64,000 nt of DNA from Duganella sp. BJB480. GTDB taxonomy: Bacteria; Pseudomonadota; Gammaproteobacteria; Burkholderiales; Burkholderiaceae_D. Below, piece by piece: positions 1 to 8,430 of the stretch. The notes under the pieces were generated by a model. It had not been told where the DNA came from and did no database searches. It saw only the letters and a program-made list of their open reading frames with translations. Position numbers and translations under genes: made by a program. Location of the stretch: NCBI GenBank assembly GCA_003416985.1, contig QVIN01000013.1, positions 62,001-126,000 on the forward strand, read 5' to 3'. Every line of letters starts with the position of its first letter. Position 1 is the stretch's first letter.

Positions 1-690
1 CGCTGCGCCCGACGGCGGGCCGACCAACACAGGCGTGCTGTTGATCGAGTCGCCCAGCACGCTGCTGCGCCGGCGGAACAACGCGCCCTCGTCGCTGCGG
101 TCGCCGCGCAGGTAGGCGACGCGCCGTTCGCCCAGTCCGTCGCTGGCTGCGTGCGGTGCCGGAGCCTGATCCAGCATCGCTTGCTGCGCGGCCGACAAGG
201 CGGGCCAACTAAATGGAATCCCGCTCAGCCTGCCGTCGGCCTGGACGATGGCCGTGTAAAGATTGCGCGCGTCGGATGCCGGCAAGGGAGGCCGTCCCGG
301 CGCACCGGTCAAGATTGCGCCGGCATCCCACAGCACGGCTCCCGGCACGGCCACGCCGGCCGGCGGCAAGCTGCTGCGCTCGAAGTGACCGCCGCTGTCG
401 CCCGCGTCCAGCGTCGCGCTGAATAAGTCACCAACAAGCGCCGAGGCCGGCGGCGGGCCAGACGACGCCGCAACACCGACGCTCGCGGTCACCAATAACG
501 ACGCGCCAGCCATCCGCGCGCCCGCAGCGGGCGTGGCCGCGCGGCAGGCCGCAGTCAAGGGCTCGCTGCCGATATTGATCAGCGGGGGCGCGGCGCGCAC
601 GCCAGCGGCCAGCATCGGCAGCAGCATCAACAGCAAGGCGACCAGGACCCACGACCACATGCGTCCACGCCCAGGCATCGCTATTTGCAT
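1..690 (-). CDS. pilY1: Type IV pilus tip/assembly protein PilY1 (N-terminal part, runs off left edge)
   Basis: Only the first 230 codons are in the window; the frame is open to base 1. The ATG at 690 sits just after a purine-rich GAGGAGG-type ribosome site. Residues about 10-33 form a signal peptide (WSWVLVALLLMLLPMLAAG). The last 60 or so residues carry a block typical of PilY1: LYTAIVQADG, then YLRGDRSDEG, then LGDSINSTPVLVGPP. PilY1 is a secreted or tip-located protein needed for type IV pilus extension and adhesion. The beta-propeller and calcium site expected further on lie outside the window. The N-terminal stretch before the conserved block is short and no von Willebrand A domain is seen, so this is the shorter form of the family. 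It is the last visible gene of a pilV-pilW-pilX-pilY1 operon. Confidence 0.85.
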   Translation of the reverse strand, partial: MQIAMPGRGRMWSWVLVALLLMLLPMLAAGVRAAPPLINIGSEPLTAACRAATPAAGARMAGASLLVTASVGVAASSGPPPASALVGDLFSATLDAGDSGGHFERSSLPPAGVAVPGAVLWDAGAILTGAPGRPPLPASDARNLYTAIVQADGRLSGIPFSWPALSAAQQAMLDQAPAPHAASDGLGERRVAYLRGDRSDEGALFRRRSSVLGDSINSTPVLVGPPSGAA

Positions 691-699
691 ATCCCCTCC

Positions 700-1197
700 T
701 CACTCCGGCTTGCTGTACACAGTTTGCAAGACCACTTCCGTCCCGGGCCGCGCCCCGAAGCCGATCACCGTCACGCGGTAGCAATAGCTGACAGCCGACG
801 CATCCTCCCCGGGTTGATGGCAAGCCATGCGTTCGACCAGATAGCGCGGCTTCCTGAACGGCAGCGCGCCTTCCGCCGTCAGCATCTCCACCCCGGTGTG
901 CTCGCCAAAGCCCGCCGTGCAGGCGCCGCCGTCCTCCGCCCCGGAAAGATCCACCCGCTGCCACGCAGGCGCCGCATCGCAGGCGCTGACCGCCGCCGTG
1001 CCGGATTGAATATCGCGCTCCGCATCTGCCAAGGCATCCTCCGCCGCTTGCAACGCCACTTCCCGATCACGCTCGCCGCGCGCCGCCTTCTCGCCCTGCA
1101 AGCTCATTTGCGCCGCCGACACGCCCAGCAACATCACCAGGATCAGCATCATCAGGCACATCAACACCGCCACGCCCCGCTGCCTTCGCCGCTCCAT
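700..1197 (-). CDS. pilX: Minor pilin-type protein PilX
   Basis: 165 residues. The N-terminus reads MERRRQRGVAVLMCLMMLIL: a short basic leader, the Gly of the prepilin cleavage site and a long hydrophobic helix (about residues 8-30), as in PilX proteins that help prime pilus assembly. I chose the ATG at 1197 because it lies two bases after the pilW stop (1200-1202) and puts the leader at the right distance; the open frame extends much further upstream but only as a shadow of pilW. The middle holds a PilX-like segment (AAEDALADAERDI) and cysteines that may form disulfides. It is followed after 9 bases by pilY1, so translation is probably coupled. Confidence 0.85.
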   Translation of the reverse strand: MERRRQRGVAVLMCLMMLILVMLLGVSAAQMSLQGEKAARGERDREVALQAAEDALADAERDIQSGTAAVSACDAAPAWQRVDLSGAEDGGACTAGFGEHTGVEMLTAEGALPFRKPRYLVERMACHQPGEDASAVSYCYRVTVIGFGARPGTEVVLQTVYSKPE

Positions 1198-1199
1198 GA

Positions 1200-2150
1200 C
1201 TAGCCGCTCCGGTTGCGCAACGCCACCGTCATGCCGACCACCCTGCGCGCCCGCGCACGCTGCGACGCCGGCAGGCTCCCCTCCACGATGCGCACACCCT
1301 CGTCGTCGCCATGCGCGTCGGAATACGCGGGCCCGAACAGGTCGTATTGCGCCGCCCCGGCATCGGCGCGCGTGTTGACCTCGCCATGCAGCAGCAAGGC
1401 CACCCGGACGCTGCACACGCGCTTCCAGAAAGTCTTGCGGCGGAAGTCGCGCAAGCGTTCGTCCGCCGTTGCGCCAGCCAGCGCCAACGCGGCGTCCATC
1501 GCATCGATGCCGCTGGCGTTGAGATAGGTATTGGGCACGCCGTCGGCCGGCACATCGGTGTCCAGCCCATACAGCACCTGGAAGGAATCGACGCCGCGCA
1601 CGATGGCGTCCGCGCCCCAGCCGGAGGCGCCCCGGTACTTGCAGCGCAGCTCGGTCTCGCCGGTGCCATCGTCGGCGACGTAGAAGATGCTCCAGCCGCG
1701 CGCATCGGGCGCATCGGGCGCGGCCACGCCGAAGCCCGCGCAATTGAGATTGGAGCCGTCACCATTGCCGCCCACGCCACTGCCGGAGAAGCGCAACGCC
1801 AGCACATCGCTGCCGTGCGCCACCGCCGGCAACAGTCCCGAGATGTCCGCGCTGCCCCGGCTGATGCTGCGCGCATCCAGCCCGGCAACGGACGCCGGCG
1901 CGGCATCATCCAGTTCTATCGGCGCCGCCTTGCCGTCCCAGTTGACGTAGGCGCCCTGCCGTATCGAGCGCGCCAGGATGTCGAGCGCATGGCGGCCGCC
2001 GTCGTTCAGCCCGACGTACTCGTCGTGATTGCGGTAACTGCTGCCGGCCGACAGCAGCAACCCGCTGGCCAGCAAGGTCACGATCAAACCCAGCGTCACC
2101 GCGATGGCGAACTCAACGACAGTCCAGCCGCGGACAAGATGCGTACTCAT
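1200..2150 (-). CDS. pilW: Minor pilin-type protein PilW
   Basis: 316 residues, usual for PilW. The N-terminus has a short leader and the class III prepilin helix (GWTVVEFAIAVTLGLIVTLL, the Glu at +5 present). A conserved PilW stretch follows (LNDGGRHALDILARSIRQGA). PilW is one of the minor pilins thought to form the priming complex at the pilus tip with PilV, PilX and PilY1. The start ATG overlaps the pilV stop by four bases (ATGA), which fits translational coupling. Leader cleavage by PilD is known of the family and inferred here. Confidence 0.87.
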   Translation of the reverse strand: MSTHLVRGWTVVEFAIAVTLGLIVTLLASGLLLSAGSSYRNHDEYVGLNDGGRHALDILARSIRQGAYVNWDGKAAPIELDDAAPASVAGLDARSISRGSADISGLLPAVAHGSDVLALRFSGSGVGGNGDGSNLNCAGFGVAAPDAPDARGWSIFYVADDGTGETELRCKYRGASGWGADAIVRGVDSFQVLYGLDTDVPADGVPNTYLNASGIDAMDAALALAGATADERLRDFRRKTFWKRVCSVRVALLLHGEVNTRADAGAAQYDLFGPAYSDAHGDDEGVRIVEGSLPASQRARARRVVGMTVALRNRSG

Positions 2151-2701
2151 CGCGTCGCTCCAACAACCAAGGCCAGCGCCGGCGCGAAATCGCCGCTCGC
2201 ATCCTTGTGCGGCGTGCCATCAGGATTTTTTTCACGCCAGCCGATCTTGACCACCACCGGCGCACCTGCCCCGCCGCCGCACGCCCAGACCGTCTTGCCG
2301 CCACTGTCGCGACACACGCGCAACCGCCCCGCCGGCAGATACTGGCTCACCTGCATTTTTGCCTCGTACAGATCGAACATCGCCAACTGCGCGCTGTCGC
2401 ACGCGCCGCCATAGCACAACGCCGACGGCGCCGGCGGATGAGGTTCCGCCAGCGCACCGTAATCAAGCAGCAAATAGGGATTGGCGCCATCGGCCAGATG
2501 CATCTGCGCGGCATTGGCGCGCATGCGTTCGGCCAGGCCGGCCGCGACGTAGCCCGCCTGCGACAACAACGCCGCCTGATGCCGCGCACGCAGCGCCGAC
2601 AACTGCATCGCCACGCCGCCGACAATGCCAAACCCCAGCAACAGCACGGCGATGAGGATTTCCAGCAGCGTAAAGCCCGGCATATAAGTGCGTGTACGCA
2701 T
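2147..2701 (-). CDS. pilV: Minor pilin-type protein PilV
   Basis: 184 residues. Prepilin signature GFTLLEILIAVLLLGFGIVG near the N-terminus, then a PilV-type region (AAGLAERMRAN) often annotated as type IV pilus modification protein PilV. I chose the ATG at 2701 because a GGAGG ribosome site lies eight bases upstream; an earlier in-frame ATG at 2716 would leave that site inside the gene. It is the first gene of the visible minor pilin operon. No fimT/fimU-like gene precedes it, which is unusual because many operons of this type start with one. Confidence 0.85.
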   Translation of the reverse strand: MRTRTYMPGFTLLEILIAVLLLGFGIVGGVAMQLSALRARHQAALLSQAGYVAAGLAERMRANAAQMHLADGANPYLLLDYGALAEPHPPAPSALCYGGACDSAQLAMFDLYEAKMQVSQYLPAGRLRVCRDSGGKTVWACGGGAGAPVVVKIGWREKNPDGTPHKDASGDFAPALALVVGATR

Positions 2702-2817
2702 CGCACACCTCCGCAAGTCGACGAGGACAGTGCTAGAAGTTAGCAGTGACTGCTGCTGAGAGTATGAGGTGTATCAAAGGTGCGCCAGCCATGGACCGGC
2801 GCATAACGCGCGGGAAA

Positions 2818-3288
2818 CTAAGCCTTGCGCGGCTTACGCTCCTGCCCGACTTCGGCAATGGCGTCCTGGAACTCGGCCAGGTCTTCGAAGTTTTTGTAGA
2901 CCGATGCAAAACGGATGTACGCGATCTTGTCGAGACGCTTCAACTCCTGCATCACCAGCTCGCCGATGTAGCCGGTATCGACCTCGCGCTGTCCGCTGGT
3001 CAGCAGCTTTTCCTCGATCGACAATATCGCCGCATCGACGGCGGGGGCCGCCACGGGACGCTTGCGCAGGGCCAGCGTCAGGCTGCCGCGCAGCTTGGCC
3101 GACGAATACTCGGTACGGCTGCCGTTCTTCTTGACCACATACGGCATCACCAGCTCGATGCGCTCATACGTGGTAAATCGTTTATCACATTTTCCGCAGC
3201 GCCGGCGCCGGCGTATGGCGTCCCCTTCCTCGGATACACGCGTATCGAGAACCTGGGTATCTTCATGCTGGCAAAACGGACATTTCAT
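2818..3288 (-). CDS. nrdR: Transcriptional repressor NrdR
   Basis: 156 residues, full length. The N-terminal zinc ribbon is complete (MKCPFCQ, later RRRCGKC; Cys 3, 6, 31 and 34), followed by the RFTTYER segment and an ATP-cone domain over residues about 49-139. NrdR senses ATP/dATP and represses ribonucleotide reductase genes by binding NrdR boxes. It lies 56 bases after glyA on the same strand, an order common in betaproteobacteria, and is probably co-transcribed with it; a strong hairpin sits between the two. Confidence 0.96.
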   Translation of the reverse strand: MKCPFCQHEDTQVLDTRVSEEGDAIRRRRRCGKCDKRFTTYERIELVMPYVVKKNGSRTEYSSAKLRGSLTLALRKRPVAAPAVDAAILSIEEKLLTSGQREVDTGYIGELVMQELKRLDKIAYIRFASVYKNFEDLAEFQDAIAEVGQERKPRKA

Positions 3289-3307
3289 ATTGGCGCTATT
3301 CGATGAC

Positions 3308-3333
3308 GCGACACCGGCACAGGCCGGCGTCGC
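3308..3333 (-). terminator. Intercistronic hairpin between glyA and nrdR
   Basis: On the minus-strand RNA two 11-base arms (one G-U pair) enclose a four-base loop. No run of U follows, so it is more likely an attenuator, a processing site or a stabiliser of the glyA message than a full terminator. Confidence 0.5.
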
Positions 3334-3344
3334 GGTGCTACAGA

Positions 3345-4592
3345 TTACTTGGCGTACACAGGGAACTTGTCAGCCAGAACCTTCACGGCCGCTTTCACGC
3401 GGTCGATGGTCGCGGCGTCGTGCGGGTTGTCCAGCACGTCGGCGATCAGGTTGCCGACTTGTTCCGCTTCCGCTTCCTTGAAACCACGGGTGGTGAAGGC
3501 AGGCGAGCCCAAGCGAATGCCCGAAGTCACGAATGGCTTCTGCGGATCGTTGGGGATGCCGTTCTTGTTGCAGGTCATGTGCGCCGCGCCCAGGATCGCT
3601 TCCGCTTCCTTGCCGGTCAGGTTCTTCGGACGCAGGTCCACCAGCATCACGTGCGACTCGGTGCCGCCGGAGACGATGCGCAGGCCGCGCTTGATCAGGG
3701 TCTTGGCCAGCACGTCGGCGTTGATGACGACTTGTTGCTGGTAAGCCTTGAACTCAGGCGTCAGCGCTTCCTTGAACGCCACGGCCTTGCCGGCGATCAC
3801 GTGCATCAGCGGGCCGCCCTGGATGCCAGGGAAGATGGCCGAGTTGATGATCTTCTCGTGCTCGGCCTTCATCAGGATGATGCCGCCGCGCGGGCCGCGC
3901 AGCGATTTGTGCGTGGTCGAGGTGACGAAGTCGGCGTGCGGCACAGGATTCGGGTACAGGCCGGCGGCGATCAGGCCGGCGTAGTGCGCCATGTCGACCA
4001 TGAAGTAAGCGCCAACAGCCTTGGCGACGGCGGCGAAGCGCTCGAAGTCGATCTTTTTCGAGAACGCCGAGGCGCCGGCGATGATCAGCTTAGGCTTGTG
4101 TTCCTTGGCCAGCGCTTCCATGGCGACGTAGTCGATGTCCTCTTCCGGGGTCAGGCCGTAGGAAACGACGTTGAACCACTTGCCGGACATGTTCAGCGGC
4201 ATGCCGTGGGTCAGGTGGCCGCCTTCGGCCAGCGACATGCCCATGATGGTGTCGCCTGGTTTCAGCACGGCGAAGAACACGCCCTGGTTGGCTTGCGAGC
4301 CCGAGTTCGGCTGCACGTTGGCCGCTTCCGCGCCAAACAGCTGCTTGACGCGGTCGATCGCCAGTTGCTCGACGACGTCGACGTATTCGCAACCGCCGTA
4401 GTAGCGCTTGCCTGGGTAGCCTTCGGCGTATTTATTGGTCAGCTGGGAACCCTGCGCTTCCATGACGGCTGGCGAGGTGTAGTTTTCCGAAGCGATCAGT
4501 TCGATGTGATCATGCTGACGGGTGTTTTCTTTCTGGATGGCGCCGAACAATTCCGGGTCAACGTTGGCGAGGGTGTGATCTTTTGCGAACAT
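3345..4592 (-). CDS. glyA: Serine hydroxymethyltransferase
   Basis: 415 residues, standard length. Converts serine and tetrahydrofolate to glycine and methylene-tetrahydrofolate in the cytoplasm, with pyridoxal phosphate. Visible motifs: the PLP lysine block [13 protein letters not shown], the substrate region [14 protein letters not shown] and the glycine-rich [13 protein letters not shown]. The start ATG is preceded by a TTGGAG ribosome site. The leader contains a ZTP-type riboswitch, so the gene is probably switched on when 10-formyl-THF is short and ZTP/ZMP builds up. Confidence 0.98.
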   Translation of the reverse strand: MFAKDHTLANVDPELFGAIQKENTRQHDHIELIASENYTSPAVMEAQGSQLTNKYAEGYPGKRYYGGCEYVDVVEQLAIDRVKQLFGAEAANVQPNSGSQANQGVFFAVLKPGDTIMGMSLAEGGHLTHGMPLNMSGKWFNVVSYGLTPEEDIDYVAMEALAKEHKPKLIIAGASAFSKKIDFERFAAVAKAVGAYFMVDMAHYAGLIAAGLYPNPVPHADFVTSTTHKSLRGPRGGIILMKAEHEKIINSAIFPGIQGGPLMHVIAGKAVAFKEALTPEFKAYQQQVVINADVLAKTLIKRGLRIVSGGTESHVMLVDLRPKNLTGKEAEAILGAAHMTCNKNGIPNDPQKPFVTSGIRLGSPAFTTRGFKEAEAEQVGNLIADVLDNPHDAATIDRVKAAVKVLADKFPVYAK

Positions 4593-4696
4593 GTAAAAAC
4601 TCCAATCGAATTGAGTAACTTGTTACTGGCAGGTTGGATCGAATGAGGGAAGCCGATAGCGGATAGGCAGCCTCTTCGTGCAATTCCATCGATGGC

Positions 4697-4812
4697 TGCC
4701 CAGGCGAACGGCTGTTGAAATCTCACGTTTCCCGGTGGATGCCCACCTTTCGCCGACCGGCCGCCACGCACCAAAATGGTGATGACCGGAGCTTTTCGCC
4801 AGTTACGTGAGA
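4697..4812 (-). promoter_or_regulatory. ZTP/ZMP (pfl-type) riboswitch upstream of glyA
   Basis: Read on the minus strand, the element starts with arm TCTCACGT, pairs with ACGTGAGA further on (P1), has the conserved AACTGGCG after P1, a GGTGG/CCACC hairpin followed by CGGGAAACG, and ends with the diagnostic block GCCGTTCGCCTGGGCA, which forms the pseudoknot hairpin in this class. The class is known to control glyA and other folate and purine genes. The element ends about 104 bases before the glyA start. No clean U-run terminator is visible behind it, so control may act on translation or through a weaker stem. I identified it by eye; an Rfam pfl covariance search would settle it. Confidence 0.82.
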
Positions 4813-4827
4813 CGTAATGGAAGCCCG

Positions 4828-4856
4828 ATTGTAATTTATGCGCCAGATTTGAGCAA
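4828..4856 (-). promoter_or_regulatory. Probable sigma-70 promoter of glyA-nrdR
   Basis: On the minus strand TTGCTC (-35) and TACAAT (-10) are separated by 17 bases. The predicted start of transcription falls within about ten bases before the first riboswitch arm, the expected position. Confidence 0.5.
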
Positions 4857-4968
4857 GGAAATGATTGTTTAAAAGGCAATCCTATGCCGATTTTGATAGA
4901 CGGGGGTAGTCATACTGCCATTTCGGCTACACTTGACCATCGTTTCCACTCTCGCATAAGGATAGAAC

Positions 4969-5718
4969 ATGATCGTCTTCATCACGGGCGCCACCGCCGG
5001 CTTCGGCGCCGCCATGGCCCGCACCTTCGTCCAGAACGGCCATAAAGTGCTGATCAGCGGCCGCCGCGCCGACCGCCTGCAGGCGCTGGCCGCCGAGCTG
5101 GGCGCCGCCGCCCGTCCCGTCGTGCTGGACGTCACCGACAAGGCCTCGATCAAGGGCGCGCTGGAGGGCCTGCCGGCCGAGTGGGCGCAGATCGACGTGT
5201 TGATCAACAACGCCGGCCTGGCGCTGGGCGTCACGCCGGCGCACGAATCGTCGCTGGAGGACTGGGATACGATGATCGCCACCAACTGCAGCGGCCTGGT
5301 CGCCATGACCCGCGCCATCCTGCCGGCGATGGTGGCGCGCGGCAGCGGCACGGTGATCAACCTGGGCTCGGTGGCCGGCGACACGCCCTACCCTGGCGGC
5401 AACGTGTACGGCGCCACCAAGGCCTTCGTCGAGCAGTTCACACTCAATCTGCGCGCCGACCTGGTGGGCACCGGCGTGCGCGCCACCAACCTGGCGCCCG
5501 GCCTGTGCGGCGGAACCGAGTTCTCCAACGTCCGCCTGAAGGGCAACGACGAAGCCGCGGCCAAGGTCTACGAAGGCACCGAGCCGCTGACGGCCGAGGA
5601 CATCGCCAACACCGCCTATTGGATCGCCACCCTGCCGGCCCACATCAACATCAACCGCATCGAAATGATGCCGACCTGCCAGGGCTACGGCCCGCTGGCG
5701 ATCAAGCGCAACCTGTAA
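4969..5718 (+). CDS. SDR oxidoreductase, YdfG-like (3-hydroxy acid / malonic semialdehyde reductase type)
   Basis: 249 residues, classical short-chain dehydrogenase. The cofactor loop GATAGFG lies at residues 6-12, NNAG follows, then the catalytic Ser (INLGSVAGD), and Tyr and Lys in VYGATKAF. The arginine pair after strand 2 (SGRRADRL) favours NADPH. The start MIVFITGATAGFG and the ending resemble E. coli YdfG, a reductase of malonic semialdehyde and L-allo-threonine. The substrate here is inferred only from that likeness. It is divergent from glyA and stands alone. Confidence 0.85.
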   Translation: MIVFITGATAGFGAAMARTFVQNGHKVLISGRRADRLQALAAELGAAARPVVLDVTDKASIKGALEGLPAEWAQIDVLINNAGLALGVTPAHESSLEDWDTMIATNCSGLVAMTRAILPAMVARGSGTVINLGSVAGDTPYPGGNVYGATKAFVEQFTLNLRADLVGTGVRATNLAPGLCGGTEFSNVRLKGNDEAAAKVYEGTEPLTAEDIANTAYWIATLPAHININRIEMMPTCQGYGPLAIKRNL

Positions 5719-5929
5719 ACCGTTTGCACCGACGAATCGTTTCATCCCTGAAGCGATTCGTAAGCGGTTGTTACAAACCTTGGCAAGTTGCTGGGAAAAC
5801 GCTTTACTATCGCAAATGCAATTTTTGGCGTCTTCTTGCAAAATCGGCAGAAATGACACGGTAGCAGCTTCAACGACAACAATAAAATCGCGTAGAATGT
5901 TGCTCAATCTTACCAGTAGTCAAAATAAC

Positions 5930-6343
5930 ATGCCTGCAGAGTTTATCTGGAACGTACGGGTCTATTACGAAGACACCGACGCCGGCGGTATCGTCTATTA
6001 CGCAAACTACCTCAAATTCTTCGAGCGCGCCCGCACCGAGTGGTTGCGCGCCATCCACGTCGAACAGCACGCCTTGCTCCACGAACATGATGTCTTGTTC
6101 GTCGTCAAAAGCGTCAGCGCGGAGTATCATGCGCCTGCCAGGTTGGACGATGAACTAAAATTAACACTTAGCATCGAAAAGCTAGGCCGCGCCTCGATTC
6201 TGTTCGTGCAGCAAGCCTGGTGCGGCGAACAATTGCTCAACACCGCCCGCGTCAAGGTCGGCTGCGTGGGTTCCGACCTGTCGCCGCGCGCCGTGCCGGC
6301 GGCGGTTGCCGAAAAAATGCGTAGTACCATCAAAACAGACTGA
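5930..6343 (+). CDS. ybgC: Tol-Pal system acyl-CoA thioesterase YbgC
   Basis: 137 residues, hotdog fold. The active-site block YYEDTDAGGIVYYANYLKFFE is the 4-hydroxybenzoyl-CoA thioesterase signature with its catalytic Asp. YbgC hydrolyses acyl-CoA or acyl-ACP and is the usual first gene of tol-pal operons. The ATG at 5930 gives the standard N-terminus MPAEFIWNVRVYYEDTD; an ATG at 5897 is in frame but adds residues not usual in the family. tolQ follows after 8 bases. Confidence 0.93.
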   Translation: MPAEFIWNVRVYYEDTDAGGIVYYANYLKFFERARTEWLRAIHVEQHALLHEHDVLFVVKSVSAEYHAPARLDDELKLTLSIEKLGRASILFVQQAWCGEQLLNTARVKVGCVGSDLSPRAVPAAVAEKMRSTIKTD

Positions 6344-6351
6344 ACCTATAC

Positions 6352-7044
6352 ATGAACGTCACCCAAGACCTCTCCTTCCTGTCCCTCATCACCAACGCGC
6401 ACGTGATCGTGCAAGTGATCATGGCGCTGCTGTTCGGCATCTCGCTGACCAGCTGGACCTACATCTTCAGCAAGATGTTCGCGGTGCGCTCGGCGCGCCG
6501 CCTGACCATCGAATTCGAGAAGACCTTCTGGGCCGGCGGCAACCTGCACGCGCTGCACCAGAACGCCGGCAAGGACCGCGCCAACAGCGGCCCGCTGGCG
6601 CGCATCTTCGAAGCCGGCATGGGTGAGTTCATCAAGAGCAAGGCCGCCTACACCGCCGCCCGCGAAAGCATGGACGCCGGCGCGGTGCTCGACGGCGCCC
6701 GCCGCGCCATGCGCGCCGCCTTCCAGCGCGAGATGGACGTGCTCGAATCGCACCTGGCCTTCCTGGCCTCGGTCGGCTCGGTGTCGCCGTACATCGGCCT
6801 GCTCGGCACCGTGTGGGGCATCATGAACGCCTTCCGCGGCCTTGCCAACGTGCAGCAGGCCACGCTGGCGGCGGTCGCCCCCGGCATCGCCGAAGCGCTG
6901 ATCGCCACCGCCATCGGCCTGTTCGCGGCGATCCCGGCCGTGGTCGCGTACAACCGTTTTTCGCACGACATCGACCGTTTGGCGATCCGCTTCGAGAGTT
7001 TTGTCGAAGAGTTCTCCAACATCCTGCAACGTCAGTCGCGTTAA
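6352..7044 (+). CDS. tolQ: Tol-Pal system proton channel protein TolQ
   Basis: 230 residues, three predicted membrane helices (about 15-38, 135-160 and 170-195), MotA/ExbB family. Conserved segments: SYIGLLGTVWGI-type block (VSPYIGLLGTVWGIMNAFRG) and APGIAEALIATAIGLFAAIPAVVAYN. TolQ and TolR form the inner-membrane motor that uses the proton gradient to energise TolA during cell division. Second gene of the operon; 15 bases before tolR. Confidence 0.97.
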   Translation: MNVTQDLSFLSLITNAHVIVQVIMALLFGISLTSWTYIFSKMFAVRSARRLTIEFEKTFWAGGNLHALHQNAGKDRANSGPLARIFEAGMGEFIKSKAAYTAARESMDAGAVLDGARRAMRAAFQREMDVLESHLAFLASVGSVSPYIGLLGTVWGIMNAFRGLANVQQATLAAVAPGIAEALIATAIGLFAAIPAVVAYNRFSHDIDRLAIRFESFVEEFSNILQRQSR

Positions 7045-7059
7045 GAAGGCAGGGCAATC

Positions 7060-7497
7060 ATGGCTTCCTCTTTCTCCAGCAGCATGCGCGGCGGCCGCGG
7101 CCGCAAGTTCAAGTCCGAGATCAACGTCGTGCCCTACATCGACGTGATGCTGGTGTTGCTGATTATTTTCATGGTCATGCCGTCGGCCAATGACCCGAGC
7201 GTGGTCGACCTGCCGAGCGCCGAGCGCTCCACCAAGCCGCCCAGCGATTACGTGCAGGTGGTCATCAAGCCGAACGGCGCGCTGTCGATCGGCGTCAAGG
7301 GCAAGGGTGAGGAGGCGCCGGAAACCGCGCCCAACCGCGACGCGCTGGTCAAGAAGCTGCGCGCCATCCACAGCGACCATCCCGACTATCCGGTGCTGAT
7401 CGCCGGCGACAAGGAAAGCAAGTACGACGACGTGATCCAGCTGATCTCGGAAGCGAAGAAGATGGGCATCAACCGGGTCGGTTTGTCGACCAAGTAA
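7060..7497 (+). CDS. tolR: Tol-Pal system protein TolR
   Basis: 145 residues. One membrane helix (about 22-42) contains the proton-relay Asp in PYIDVMLVLLIIFMV. The remainder is the periplasmic ExbD/TolR domain. Partner of TolQ in the motor complex. The start has GCAGG upstream. Confidence 0.97.
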   Translation: MASSFSSSMRGGRGRKFKSEINVVPYIDVMLVLLIIFMVMPSANDPSVVDLPSAERSTKPPSDYVQVVIKPNGALSIGVKGKGEEAPETAPNRDALVKKLRAIHSDHPDYPVLIAGDKESKYDDVIQLISEAKKMGINRVGLSTK

Positions 7498-7512
7498 ATC
7501 ACAGTGCATACG

Positions 7513-8430
7513 ATGAAACCCGCAACGGCAGGCGGCCCCTACAAAGTGCCGCGACAAAACGAAGGCTGGCGCTCGATGGCGCTGGCCGCGGCCATGCACG
7601 CCGTGCTGCTGCTGTTCCTGTGGGTGGGCGTGAGCTGGCAGAACAACGAGCCGACCACCGTGCAGGCCGAGATCTGGGACATGAAGGTGCAGGAAGCGGC
7701 GCCGACGCCGCCGCAGGTCAAGCCCGAGCCTGAACCCGAACCGGAACCGACGCCGGTGGTCAAGGCCGCCCCGCCGAAACCGGTGGAGGCGCCGCCGACG
7801 CCGAAGGAACCTGATATCGCCCTGGAACGCCTGAAGCTGAAGAAGAAACTCGAACAGGAAAAACTCGAGGCGGCCAAGGAAGCCAAGCTGAAGAAGGAAG
7901 CCGAAGAGAAGCAGGCCAAGGCGGAAGCCAAGAAGCTGGCCGACAAGAAGGAAGCCGAGCAAAAGCTGAAGGACGAGAAGGAACAGGCCGAGAAGGACAA
8001 GAAGAAAGCCGCGCTGGCCGAGAAGGCCGCCAAGGAAAAAACCGAGAAGGCCGACAAGGCCGCGCGCGACAAGGCCTTCGCCGCCGAGATGAGCCGCATC
8101 ACCGGCAACGCCGCCAAGGGCAGCACCGGCACCGCCGCCACTTCGACCGGCGGGCGCGTCGACGGCGGCTATCGCGCGGCGGTCATCAGCAAGATCAAAG
8201 GCAACCTGGTGTACGGCGCGATCGACGATACATTGAGCGCCACCTATTCGATAACCCAATTGCCCACCGGTGAAATCATTGGCATTCGCAAGGTGAAGAG
8301 CAGCGGCTCCGCCGCCTACGACAATGCAATTGAAAATGCGATCGCCAAATCGTCACCACTACCCAAGAAAAAAGATGGTACGGTAGAGCGCGAAATTACC
8401 GCCGATTTCAATATGAAGGATATGCACTGA
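7513..8430 (+). CDS. tolA: Cell envelope integrity protein TolA
   Basis: About 305 residues. An N-terminal membrane helix (SMALAAAMHAVLLLFLWVGV) is followed by a proline-glutamate stretch (KPEPEPEPEPTPV), a long Lys/Ala/Glu helical coiled coil spanning the periplasm (about residues 105-195), and a C-terminal TolA/TonB-like domain (GYRAAVISKIKGNLVYG) that contacts TolB and Pal. I used the ATG at 7513; a GTG at 7504 in the same frame is equally possible and neither has a clear ribosome site. The stop overlaps the tolB start by one base. Confidence 0.93.
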   Translation: MKPATAGGPYKVPRQNEGWRSMALAAAMHAVLLLFLWVGVSWQNNEPTTVQAEIWDMKVQEAAPTPPQVKPEPEPEPEPTPVVKAAPPKPVEAPPTPKEPDIALERLKLKKKLEQEKLEAAKEAKLKKEAEEKQAKAEAKKLADKKEAEQKLKDEKEQAEKDKKKAALAEKAAKEKTEKADKAARDKAFAAEMSRITGNAAKGSTGTAATSTGGRVDGGYRAAVISKIKGNLVYGAIDDTLSATYSITQLPTGEIIGIRKVKSSGSAAYDNAIENAIAKSSPLPKKKDGTVEREITADFNMKDMH

